From: a virus
DNA: 23,272 bases
Reading direction: 5' to 3' (one strand)
IMG/VR virus record: IMGVR_UViG_3300028557_000198
Location: 1-23,272 of that record
This document shows positions 9,589 through 15,616 of this stretch, one piece after another; positions within the stretch are counted from its first letter, which is position 1, and every line of letters begins with the position of its first letter. Both the position numbers and the translations under genes were made by a program. The notes beneath the pieces were generated by a model. That model ran no database searches. It was not told the DNA's origin and was given only the letters and a program-made list of their open reading frames with translations.

Positions 9589-9596
9589 TATTTAAG
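9589..9596 (-). promoter_or_regulatory. Degenerate late promoter-like octamer CTTAAATA
   Basis: The minus strand reads CTTAAATA six bases before the portal ATG. It differs at two positions from TATAAATA but keeps the TAAATA core and the same spacing as the other late genes. It lies in the 55-base divergent gap. The plus-strand side of that gap holds TATACT at 9624-9629, a possible -10 element for the thyX cassette; I see no clear -35. Confidence 0.4.
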
Positions 9597-9637
9597 GTTA
9601 GGCTGGTATTCTTCAATCGATAATATACTATATCTGT

Positions 9638-9856
9638 ATGAATTCAAATATGCACATAGAGACTCTAGCCTGGCTTGACAGGCAAATTGATGATATTCAT
9701 GCACAATCCGTCTTAGTAGGAGAGCTGTTACTAGATGAAGACGATCCTAAAATACTTGAAAAATACGATAATAAACTTGCAGAGCTAGAAAAAGAGCTCA
9801 ACAATATTAACAACAAAATTGAAGTAGAAAGAAGAATGCTCGCTAAAAAATTATGA
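9638..9856 (+). CDS. Small coiled-coil protein upstream of thyX
   Basis: This 72-aa, highly charged protein is largely helical. From about residue 36 to the end, a heptad-like pattern (ILEKYDNKLAELEKELNNIN) predicts a coiled coil. No family is recognised. Its stop overlaps the thyX start by four bases (ATGA), so the two are probably co-translated. The first ATG is used here; an in-frame ATG lies four codons later. It is the first gene of the plus-strand cassette opposite the portal gene. Function unknown. Confidence 0.75.
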   Translation: MNSNMHIETLAWLDRQIDDIHAQSVLVGELLLDEDDPKILEKYDNKLAELEKELNNINNKIEVERRMLAKKL

Positions 9857-10512
9857 AAGTTACATTAAAAGCCATTACTAGTCCGTCTCCGGAACTCCAA
9901 GAAAAAGGTATTAACGATGCCGAAAGGTTTATGGTATATTGTGCCCGGGTATCCAATCCGGCAAATCAATTTAATACTGATACCTCAGACCGTTTGATCA
10001 ATTACTGCATTAAGCATCAGCATTGGTCTATATTTGAACAAGCCTTCTGCACCTTTGAAATTGAAACTTCTAGAGCCGTTGCAGCTCAGATATTGAGACA
10101 CCGCTCCTTTACCTTTCAGGAATTTAGCCAGCGCTATTCAACAGCAACTCTTCTTGAACCTTTTGAGTTACGCAAACAAGGTAAAACAAACCGACAGGTA
10201 GGAGATGAGGTCTTTACTGTACAAGAGGATCCAAAACTTTTTGCTAAAATAGATAAGTTGCAAGAAGAACAGATCAACGTATACAATGAAATGATACAAC
10301 AAGGTATTGCAAGAGAGAGTGCCCGGATGGTCTTACCACTTAACACTCAGACGACTTTGTATATGAGTGGATCATGTCGTTCCTTTATTCATTATATTCA
10401 ATTGAGAGCAAAGGAAGAGACACAGAAAGAGCATCGAGAGGTAGCGCTTGAGATGAAAAAAGTCTTCTGTGAAGTCTTTCCTAATATTGCAAAAGCCTTA
10501 AAATGGGGTTAA
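9853..10512 (+). CDS. thyX: Flavin-dependent thymidylate synthase ThyX
   Basis: ThyX methylates dUMP to dTMP using methylene-tetrahydrofolate, FAD and NADPH, and is unrelated to the ThyA/Td enzyme carried by T4. The signature RHR(x7)S is complete: R82-H83-R84 with S92 in RHRSFTFQEFSQRY. The C-terminal part carries SGSCRSFIHYIQLRAKEETQ followed by KEHREVA, the usual nucleotide- and flavin-binding end. At 219 aa it is a normal full-length family member with no intron or truncation. The start overlaps the preceding gene by four bases. With the dCMP deaminase at 20375-20782 it completes a dCMP to dUMP to dTMP route for phage DNA synthesis. Confidence 0.97.
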   Translation: MKVTLKAITSPSPELQEKGINDAERFMVYCARVSNPANQFNTDTSDRLINYCIKHQHWSIFEQAFCTFEIETSRAVAAQILRHRSFTFQEFSQRYSTATLLEPFELRKQGKTNRQVGDEVFTVQEDPKLFAKIDKLQEEQINVYNEMIQQGIARESARMVLPLNTQTTLYMSGSCRSFIHYIQLRAKEETQKEHREVALEMKKVFCEVFPNIAKALKWG

Positions 10513-10521
10513 TATATTATT

Positions 10522-10713
10522 ATGCACGGACGATTTCCAAAACTTAATAAGCGTTATCTAATTAATGAACTCTTTCCTCTCCTTTCAAAAGAAGAAAAAC
10601 GTTCTGTTTACTTCCCAACTAAGGAAGACCGATCTAACAGAGGAACTAAACAGGACATGAGAATGTCCAGAGAAGAGCAAGAGTTGTACGAAAAACAGTA
10701 TAAAGCTAAATAA
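10522..10713 (+). CDS. Small basic hypothetical protein
   Basis: This 63-aa protein begins MHGRFPKLNKRYLINELFPL and is rich in Lys, Arg and Glu; the C-terminal half is probably helical. It starts nine bases after the thyX stop on the same strand and is followed after one base by another short gene, so it belongs to the thyX cassette. No family or motif is recognised. Confidence 0.65.
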   Translation: MHGRFPKLNKRYLINELFPLLSKEEKRSVYFPTKEDRSNRGTKQDMRMSREEQELYEKQYKAK

Positions 10714-10714
10714 T

Positions 10715-10861
10715 ATGACTTCCTCAGCAGCGGGAAAAGGAGACGATCCCCGTCCAGTAAAAATACCCAAATATATTAAGAATTTCGATCAAATTAAATG
10801 GTCTAAGAACCCGCGTAAACCCACTAAGAATGTGAAGGGAAAGCTGGTTTATGTGTACTAA
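10715..10861 (+). CDS. 48-aa basic hypothetical protein
   Basis: ATG at 10715 opens a 48-codon frame ending in TAA at 10859-10861. The product is strongly basic, begins MTSSAAGKGDDPRPVKIP and ends KNVKGKLVYVY. It starts one base after the previous stop, the same close packing as its neighbours, which is the main reason to call it a gene. Function unknown; it is the last clear gene of the thyX cassette. Confidence 0.55.
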   Translation: MTSSAAGKGDDPRPVKIPKYIKNFDQIKWSKNPRKPTKNVKGKLVYVY

Positions 10862-10901
10862 TTTGAATAAATATTAGTAGCTCGGAAATACTAAGAGATA
10901 A

Positions 10902-10956
10902 AGCTTATTTGTTGTTGTCGTAACTTCGAATAAGCTCTTTTAGTCTTTGAAGAGCT
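10902..10956. terminator. Alternative hairpins at end of thyX cassette, possible terminator
   Basis: Three arms can pair in two exclusive ways. AGCTTATT (10902-10909) pairs with AATAAGCT (10929-10936), and AGCTCTT (10933-10939) pairs with AAGAGCT (10950-10956). The middle segment is shared. The first hairpin is followed on the plus strand by CTTTTAG. The site lies between convergent transcription units, where a terminator is expected, but no strong U-run follows either stem. Nothing else is evident from 10862 to 10961. Confidence 0.35.
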
Positions 10957-10961
10957 ATTAA

Positions 10962-11045
10962 ATGTTTGAACAAGCTACTTTTTCGATACTCTTTTGTATC
11001 TTTATTGCTTTTGTAATTTTAAAGGAGTGCAATAAAAAGGATTAA
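10962..11045 (+). CDS. Possible 27-aa single-span membrane peptide
   Basis: ATG at 10962 opens a 27-codon frame with a hydrophobic stretch ILFCIFIAFVIL (residues 9-20) between an N-terminal MFEQATFS and a charged KECNKKD end, as in very small phage membrane peptides. A weak AAGAG precedes it. The stop overlaps the convergent tail gene by four bases. It is short enough to occur by chance. Confidence 0.3.
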   Translation: MFEQATFSILFCIFIAFVILKECNKKD

Positions 11046-11458
11046 TCGGTGCCACTTAGCACAGAAATTCCAGACGACCAAGGTCTAAGCTCAAGTTGTG
11101 TCTGCTCTCCAGAATACAGGTACTTAACAGCATATTGAGTTAGTTTACCATAACCTGCCGGGTTTTGGACTATAACATCGATATAACCCGTACTAATTGG
11201 TGGAGGTATGTTTATAACTAAGGTGTTATCAAAATTAGTTGAATAATTTGAAGGTAAGAGCTTGTAAGCTGTAAAGCCTGGATTATTAGCAGATAGTTTA
11301 GGAATAGCTGAAAAAGGGTTATAAAATGTAGTGCCAGAGAGAGGCGCCCCGGAGAGATATACTGCTTGTAGCTGCATAAAGGATTTGCCGTAAACGTTAA
11401 AAGTTGCAGATAAGCCTACAAAAGCTACTGGGGTATATGGTTTAGTTAAAAATATCAT
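11042..11458 (-). CDS. Putative Ig-like tail protein downstream of gp15
   Basis: This 138-aa protein is beta-rich: an N-terminal YTPVAFVGLSATFNVYGKSF segment, a middle NTLVINIPPPISTGYIDVIV segment and a Tyr-rich end. The pattern (short sandwich strands with a VIVQNPAGYGK turn) resembles IPT/TIG or Ig-like domains common on phage tails. This is a fold-level guess. Its start overlaps the gp15 stop by one base (TAATG), so the two genes are coupled and probably late. A tail-completion or decoration role is inferred from that coupling. Confidence 0.75.
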   Translation of the reverse strand: MIFLTKPYTPVAFVGLSATFNVYGKSFMQLQAVYLSGAPLSGTTFYNPFSAIPKLSANNPGFTAYKLLPSNYSTNFDNTLVINIPPPISTGYIDVIVQNPAGYGKLTQYAVKYLYSGEQTQLELRPWSSGISVLSGTD

Positions 11459-12192
11459 TAGTTAATAATACTTGGTTGAGGTTGAGCTGAAAGAACTTTG
11501 CGTTCAGTTGTCAGTTCATTAAGGGCGTCAAGAGAGAGCATAGAGTTGAGACCTGATTCAGTAGAGTAGTTAGAATTAATGGTAAAGATTGTAGCTTCAG
11601 GGCCTGAAGGCTTTGATTTAAACAACCAACCCTTAAAGGTGAATGAAGTTGTACCTTCTACTCTAGCTACTGTTGTTGAATTGATATCATAAGGATAGGT
11701 TGCTGTGATGTTACCTGACCAAACAACTTGAGATCTAATTTCATAATCAGGCATTGAAGGGGTACGCCAAGATATGATAATATAAGGGTCAAAATAAGGA
11801 ACAAAATTAGTTACAATTTGATCGTAATCCTCTTGAAATCGAGTTAAGATTGTCATATTGATTGCTAGGTCAATAGGTACGGGTTGTAAAAGTTTATTAG
11901 TTTGAGTTGGGCTAGTTGAGGTCATATAAGAGCCCTGAATCTTATTAAAAACTCTATTAGGGTCTCTTGAAATGCCTCCATTAGTTAAAGCTATAACAGG
12001 CAGTTGAAGGTTCTGAGCCTTATCTAATAAATCTGCCAGTACCCGTTGCTTAGGTGCATAGACAAAGCGGCAACGAATAGAATCCTGAGGTTCTCTTAAG
12101 TTATTATAGCGCTTGATCGTAATATCGTCCATGGCACTTGCAAACATCTGAATCATTGTTGAGATTTCGAACGAATAGGTATATTTCCTCAC
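11458..12192 (-). CDS. 15: Proximal tail sheath stabiliser (T4 gp15-like)
   Basis: In T4, gp15 forms the ring that caps the finished sheath and tube and joins the tail to the head. The 244-aa product follows the gp15 pattern: SFEISTMIQMFASAMDDITI near 7-26, basic IRCRFVYAPKQR near 39-50, an LPVIALTNGG stretch near 64-73 and the conserved NMTILTRFQEDYDQIVTNFV at 112-131 followed by PYFDPYI. These align from memory with T4 gp15's IKRQ, TYASKEH and FTRYEDDMFQIVEQILPYF segments. The start is GTG at 12192; later ATGs would delete the N-terminal match. A late-promoter-like octamer lies five bases upstream. The sheath and tube genes (18, 19) are not next to it. Confidence 0.87.
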   Translation of the reverse strand: MRKYTYSFEISTMIQMFASAMDDITIKRYNNLREPQDSIRCRFVYAPKQRVLADLLDKAQNLQLPVIALTNGGISRDPNRVFNKIQGSYMTSTSPTQTNKLLQPVPIDLAINMTILTRFQEDYDQIVTNFVPYFDPYIIISWRTPSMPDYEIRSQVVWSGNITATYPYDINSTTVARVEGTTSFTFKGWLFKSKPSGPEATIFTINSNYSTESGLNSMLSLDALNELTTERKVLSAQPQPSIIN

Positions 12193-12197
12193 AACTA

Positions 12198-12205
12198 TAT
12201 TTATG
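12198..12205 (-). promoter_or_regulatory. Late promoter-like octamer CATAAATA before gp15
   Basis: The minus strand reads CATAAATA, one mismatch to T4 late TATAAATA, five bases before the GTG start at 12192. No Shine-Dalgarno sequence fits in the remaining leader. Confidence 0.5.
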
Positions 12206-12223
12206 TAGTTCCTTTGAAACTAG

Positions 12224-12231
12224 AATAAATA
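12224..12231 (+). promoter_or_regulatory. Late promoter-like octamer AATAAATA before first HNH gene
   Basis: The plus strand reads AGAATAAATA ending at 12231, five bases before the ATG at 12237. The same AGAATAAATA string precedes the second HNH gene. With the gp15 octamer on the other strand it makes a compact divergent late promoter pair. Confidence 0.4.
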
Positions 12232-12236
12232 TGTAT

Positions 12237-12998
12237 ATGGATTACGCACGTCATTATAACAAACTTATAGAACGTGCACCAAAAATAAAACCTTTAAACT
12301 ATTATACAGAAGGGCATCATATTAAACCGCGATGTATGGGTGGTACTAATGCAGATGGAATTGCATATCTAACACCTGAAGAGCATTATATAGCTCATTT
12401 ATTTCTTGTTAAAATCTATCCTGATAATCAATCTTTAGTTTATGCAGCTAATATGATGACTGTAAGTAGGGATGGGTCTAGAGCTAATAACAAAAAATAT
12501 GGTTGGTTGAGAAAAAAGTGTGCTATAGCTGCTAGTTTAACACATAAAGGGAGAAAAAGATCAGAACAAACTAGATCAAAAATAGCTGAGAGTAGAAAAG
12601 GAATAAAACTTTCTGAGCAACATCGACAAAACATTAAAAAAGCTTTAATCGGTAAATCAAGACCACCCGAAGTTATAGCTAAAATTAAAGCAGCTCAAAA
12701 GGGAAGACCGTTAACACCAAAACAAGAAGCAGCTAGGTTAGCTAAGATAGGTAAACCTAGAACAGAAGAACAAAAGCGCAAACAAAGCTTAGCAATGATG
12801 GGTAGAAAACTAACACCTGAACAGTTAGCCAATAGGGGTCCCCGCGGGCCTATGTCAGAAAAACAACGACAGGCGATTAGTGCTGCAAGAAAAGGACAAC
12901 CTTCAAATAGAAAAGGTAAAAGTATGTCTGAAGAACATCGCCGTAAAATAAGTGAATCTAATAAGCGCACTTATGCTTTAAAACATAATTTACTTTAA
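12237..12998 (+). CDS. HNH homing-type endonuclease with NUMOD3-like repeats
   Basis: The 253-aa product has an N-terminal HNH nuclease module with GHHIKPRCMGG and EEHYIAHLFLVKIYPDN. It is followed by repeated basic helices of the NUMOD3 type (GRKRSEQTRSKIAESRKG, GIKLSEQHRQNIKKALIG and later copies) that would bind DNA along the minor groove. Such free-standing enzymes cut a cognate site and spread by homing in T4-like phages. An ATG lies two codons earlier at 12231. I chose 12237 because MDYARHYNKLIERA aligns with the start of the second HNH protein, MNYQSIYNKIITRA. Starting further upstream would run into the gp15 gene. The end overlaps the convergent gene by nine bases. The insertion lies beside gp15 in reverse orientation. 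Confidence 0.9.
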   Translation: MDYARHYNKLIERAPKIKPLNYYTEGHHIKPRCMGGTNADGIAYLTPEEHYIAHLFLVKIYPDNQSLVYAANMMTVSRDGSRANNKKYGWLRKKCAIAASLTHKGRKRSEQTRSKIAESRKGIKLSEQHRQNIKKALIGKSRPPEVIAKIKAAQKGRPLTPKQEAARLAKIGKPRTEEQKRKQSLAMMGRKLTPEQLANRGPRGPMSEKQRQAISAARKGQPSNRKGKSMSEEHRRKISESNKRTYALKHNLL

Positions 12999-13349
12999 AG
13001 AATCTTCTTCCCCGGCTTCTAAAACATACTTTAGAACTTCGAGCTGTACTTTAGCCTTTCCCTTAACATACTTCTTAGCATTAACAGCATCTAAGACCTC
13101 GTTAGATCTCTGGTCTACATAACTCTGAATAAACTTTAAGACTTCTCCGCCTCGGGAGGACATAAACTCCTTAGCATCCTCATTACAAATCTCTTTATAA
13201 TCTGGATCGTCTGGATCAATCTCCCCGGATTCAATCTTTTCTCTAAACCCCTCTAGGTACTGGTTTTGACGGCCCTTATAGAACTTCCGTATAGCTTTAC
13301 GAAAAAGTATAAACTCTTGTTCTTTAATTTGTTCTATGTCAACAACCAT
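12990..13349 (-). CDS. Hypothetical charged helical protein
   Basis: This 119-aa protein is mostly helical and highly charged, beginning MVVDIEQIKEQEFILFRKAI, with a basic FYKGRQNQYLEGFREKIE stretch and an acidic DPDDPDYKEICNEDAKEF centre. No signal peptide, membrane segment or known motif is seen. It is convergent with the first HNH gene, overlapping it by nine bases, and follows the metallopeptidase-like gene on the same strand after 31 bases. Function unknown. Confidence 0.75.
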   Translation of the reverse strand: MVVDIEQIKEQEFILFRKAIRKFYKGRQNQYLEGFREKIESGEIDPDDPDYKEICNEDAKEFMSSRGGEVLKFIQSYVDQRSNEVLDAVNAKKYVKGKAKVQLEVLKYVLEAGEEDSLK

Positions 13350-13380
13350 AAAAACAATTATGGCTTATAGAACAATAATG

Positions 13381-13953
13381 CTACCTATAATATCTCAAAT
13401 ACTCAGTCTTAGGGTTATGGTACTCTACAAGGGGTAAGATCTGTTCTGGCATCCGACGAACGATCTTAGGGTCGTTATAAGGAAAGGGATACCATTTGCG
13501 ATTGCGATACGTTGCCCAATAAGAGAAAAGATATGAATTAACCTGCTGACGGTACTTGGTCATATTGATATCTAGTTTAAACTTTTTAATCTTCTTCTCC
13601 GTTCTCTTCTCACAATCCCACTCCAACTCTATAGTATCCTTGAAGGCCTGAACAAGTCTGTCGTCAGCATACTTTGTACCCGAACACCACTTCTCAATCA
13701 TTGTAATCCCAGCATCAGCCTTGCCCCACAATGGATGCTTCTCTAAAAACTGATCCATATGACAGGACTCGTGGACTAAGACATCCAGCCAGTCTTCTTT
13801 TTGTGCTGCTACTTTAAGATCGATATCATCAAAGTATCCTGAGCACTTAATACCATCTGTGTCTACATGTTTAGAAGGCACGAGATGGAACCCAATGCCA
13901 TGCTTCTGGCAATCAGTAGCAACCTTAGCTACTAGCTTTTGAACATTTGTCAT
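13381..13953 (-). CDS. Putative zinc metallopeptidase-like protein (HExxH)
   Basis: This 190-aa protein contains LDVLVHESCHMDQFL at 56-70, which holds a complete HExxH zinc-binding motif (H61, E62, H65) in a hydrophobic helix. Downstream acidic residues in IELEWDCEKRTEKK (E109, E111 or E115) could supply the third ligand as in gluzincins; which one does so is inferred. There is no signal peptide, so it would act inside the host cell or be packaged. Its start overlaps the stop of the RmlD-like gene by four bases, so they are translationally coupled. No named family is recognised. It might process a phage or host protein, or the fold could be non-catalytic. Confidence 0.7.
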   Translation of the reverse strand: MTNVQKLVAKVATDCQKHGIGFHLVPSKHVDTDGIKCSGYFDDIDLKVAAQKEDWLDVLVHESCHMDQFLEKHPLWGKADAGITMIEKWCSGTKYADDRLVQAFKDTIELEWDCEKRTEKKIKKFKLDINMTKYRQQVNSYLFSYWATYRNRKWYPFPYNDPKIVRRMPEQILPLVEYHNPKTEYLRYYR

Positions 13954-14807
13954 GTTAAGTTACGGGCTAGGGTAGAGATGTCCCGGAGCAACGATGTCTG
14001 GGTATTAGGAAGCTGCAGTCCCAGGTCATCAATCTTTTTAGTAGACAAGACACAGTTTGAACGATTAGCCTTAGTATTAAGATCCTTTAGATCAATGAAC
14101 CGCCATCTTGAATTCTTTAAACCTCTCTCCTTCATAATCTGAACGACCTCTTCGGCTTTTACTGGTTCAGGATTAACAACATTATAAATCCCGTAATCAG
14201 GCTTGGCGCTAATAAACCGAACTACAAACTCATCAAAGTCATTGAGAGAAGTAACTGAATTAAGTTCATTAATGAGGGTGTCGTAATTGAGAAGTTTACT
14301 GAAATAGTTCTTCCGAGTCAAGATATCAGTAAAAGGAATTCTAATTCTAAGAACATAGCAGTTAAATTCTTTAGCAAAAGTCTCAAATACATGTTTACAC
14401 TTTGAATAATAAGAAGATTCATTCGAGTAGATTCCAAAGTTTGGTGTATCTTCCTCAGTAAATTCTTTTTCATAACCGGAATAAATGCATCCAGAACCTA
14501 TATGAATAAGAGGGATACCATAAGTATGACAAATTCGAACAACATTTAAAGGGTATAAAACATTGTAGCTGTAGCAGAGCTCTTTATTGTCTTCGCAAAA
14601 ATCAACATTTGGTACCCCTGTTAGTCCAAAAGCTATAATAATTTCTTTAATTTCAATATTATTTTCTTTTATATATTTCTCAAACACAGACGGATTAGTA
14701 TAATCAAGCTCTGACTGAGAAAAATGTTTAAACGAAATATTATTTTTACGAAAATAGTGTGCTAAATGCGTACCAACAAAACCTTTACCGAGAATAACAG
14801 TTACCAT
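13950..14807 (-). CDS. NAD(P)-dependent sugar reductase/epimerase, RmlD-like extended SDR
   Basis: This 285-aa protein starts MVTVILGKGFVGTHL, a Rossmann GxGxxG (G7-G9-G12) at the very N-terminus. A Ser/Cys-rich strand HIGSGCIYSG (102-111) precedes the catalytic YxxxK (Y134, K138 in SSYYSKCKH). The C-terminal NRSNCVLSTKKIDDLGLQLP matches the end pattern of dTDP-4-dehydrorhamnose reductases (RP-NS-LD-SKL). Length is normal for that family. The substrate is probably a nucleotide-linked keto sugar, but no other sugar-pathway gene is nearby, so the pathway is open. A phage could use it to alter host surface polysaccharide or to glycosylate DNA or virion. A strong hairpin terminator lies just upstream. 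Confidence 0.82.
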   Translation of the reverse strand: MVTVILGKGFVGTHLAHYFRKNNISFKHFSQSELDYTNPSVFEKYIKENNIEIKEIIIAFGLTGVPNVDFCEDNKELCYSYNVLYPLNVVRICHTYGIPLIHIGSGCIYSGYEKEFTEEDTPNFGIYSNESSYYSKCKHVFETFAKEFNCYVLRIRIPFTDILTRKNYFSKLLNYDTLINELNSVTSLNDFDEFVVRFISAKPDYGIYNVVNPEPVKAEEVVQIMKERGLKNSRWRFIDLKDLNTKANRSNCVLSTKKIDDLGLQLPNTQTSLLRDISTLARNLT

Positions 14808-14842
14808 AAAACTATATTATTAGCATTTTATAAAATATCAAG

Positions 14843-14910
14843 AAAAAACAGCTGGTATAAATTGTTTAACAGTAAATTGCAATGAACTATCAATACGTTT
14901 ATACCAGCTG
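14843..14910 (-). terminator. Intrinsic terminator with 13-bp stem (minus strand)
   Basis: CAGCTGGTATAAA (14849-14861) and TTTATACCAGCTG (14898-14910) are perfect inverted repeats with a 36-base loop. On the minus strand the stem is followed at once by TTTTTTCT (14848-14841), the layout of a rho-independent terminator. It would stop transcripts arriving from the guaC operon before the RmlD-like gene. The loop is unusually large and holds the first copy of an 18-bp repeat. Confidence 0.65.
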
Positions 14911-14956
14911 CATTGTATTTAAGTAGAGAATAAATAATATTGCAATGAACTATCAA
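14876..14956 (+). repeat. 18-bp direct repeat at the start of the second HNH gene
   Basis: ATTGCAATGAACTATCAA occurs at 14876-14893 and again at 14939-14956. The second copy contains the start codon and first four codons (MNYQ) of the HNH gene. The first copy would open a 14-codon frame also beginning MNYQ and sits in the terminator loop. It may be a relic of duplication during insertion. Confidence 0.85.
14929..14936 (+). promoter_or_regulatory. Late promoter-like octamer AATAAATA before second HNH gene
   Basis: AGAATAAATA (octamer 14929-14936) lies eight bases before the ATG at 14945, between the two copies of the 18-bp repeat. The same ten bases precede the first HNH gene. No Shine-Dalgarno sequence is seen. 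Confidence 0.4.
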
Positions 14957-15613
14957 AGTATTTACAACAAAATTATCACTCGTGCTCGTAATAGAGTAAT
15001 TAATAATAATGATTATTACGAGCTGCACCATATTAAACCAAAATGTATGGGTGGTCAAGACATACCTGAAAATTTAGTGCACTTAACCGCTAGTGAACAT
15101 TATATTTGTCATTTACTTCTTTCGAGATTACACCCTAATAATATTGGATTAATAAGAGCGGTTATGTTTATGAGTTCATGTTCATGGTATCATAAACAAC
15201 CAAAAAATAAAACTTATAGTATTTATAGACGAAAATTTCATGAGTACTACATGAATAAAAGAATAAAAAGAAATTGTCAGGTTTGTAATAAAGAAATGTT
15301 GGTAGTAAAAAATTTAGAAAAAACTAAAAAATATTGCTCAAAAGAGTGTTTAACAGAATCTAATAGAACAGCAAAAGATATAGAAATAAACTGTAAAAAT
15401 TGTAATAAAAAAATTATTAAAAAAAGTTATACCTCAAAAGTATTTTGTTGTATGGAATGTTATGACAAATATAGAGGTAAACACCTTGTAAGAAGAAAAC
15501 AAACTACAAAGAAAAATTGTTTATTTTGTAGCAAAGAAATGGAATTAATGCCCCACTTAAAAGAACAAAAATTCTGTTCACATAGTTGTTCGAGTAATTA
15601 TAGAAAAAAATAA
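14945..15613 (+). CDS. HNH homing-type endonuclease with three C-terminal zinc-finger-like motifs
   Basis: The 222-aa product has the same N-terminal nuclease module as the first HNH protein: LHHIKPKCMGG at 27-37 and SEHYICHLLLSRLHPNN at 50-66. The C-terminal half differs completely. It holds three CxxC...CxxxC units (C111/C114/C131/C135, C150/C153/C168/C172, C192/C195/C211/C215), each able to bind one zinc and probably serving DNA recognition. Lys and Asn are very frequent and the gene is more AT-rich than its neighbours, as expected of a mobile gene. It lies on the plus strand between two minus-strand genes, ends three bases from the convergent guaC stop, and starts just after the terminator hairpin. 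Confidence 0.9.
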   Translation: MNYQSIYNKIITRARNRVINNNDYYELHHIKPKCMGGQDIPENLVHLTASEHYICHLLLSRLHPNNIGLIRAVMFMSSCSWYHKQPKNKTYSIYRRKFHEYYMNKRIKRNCQVCNKEMLVVKNLEKTKKYCSKECLTESNRTAKDIEINCKNCNKKIIKKSYTSKVFCCMECYDKYRGKHLVRRKQTTKKNCLFCSKEMELMPHLKEQKFCSHSCSSNYRKK

Positions 15614-15616
15614 TGC

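Noticed and set aside
10866-10873. AATAAATA as a promoter for a gene downstream
   Set aside because: No start codon follows at the 5-10 base spacing seen elsewhere; kept only as a remark in the hairpin finding.
10862-10961. A tRNA gene in the gap after the thyX cassette
   Set aside because: The paired arms do not form a cloverleaf; there is no T-loop consensus or acceptor stem.
12138-12236. Upstream extension of the first HNH gene to an ATG at 12138
   Set aside because: The extra residues lie antisense to the gp15 start, and homology with the second HNH protein begins at 12237.
14828-15058. 76-codon minus-strand frame
   Set aside because: It spans the terminator and the antisense of the HNH start; its product is an Ile/Asn-rich low-complexity sequence with no coding signs.
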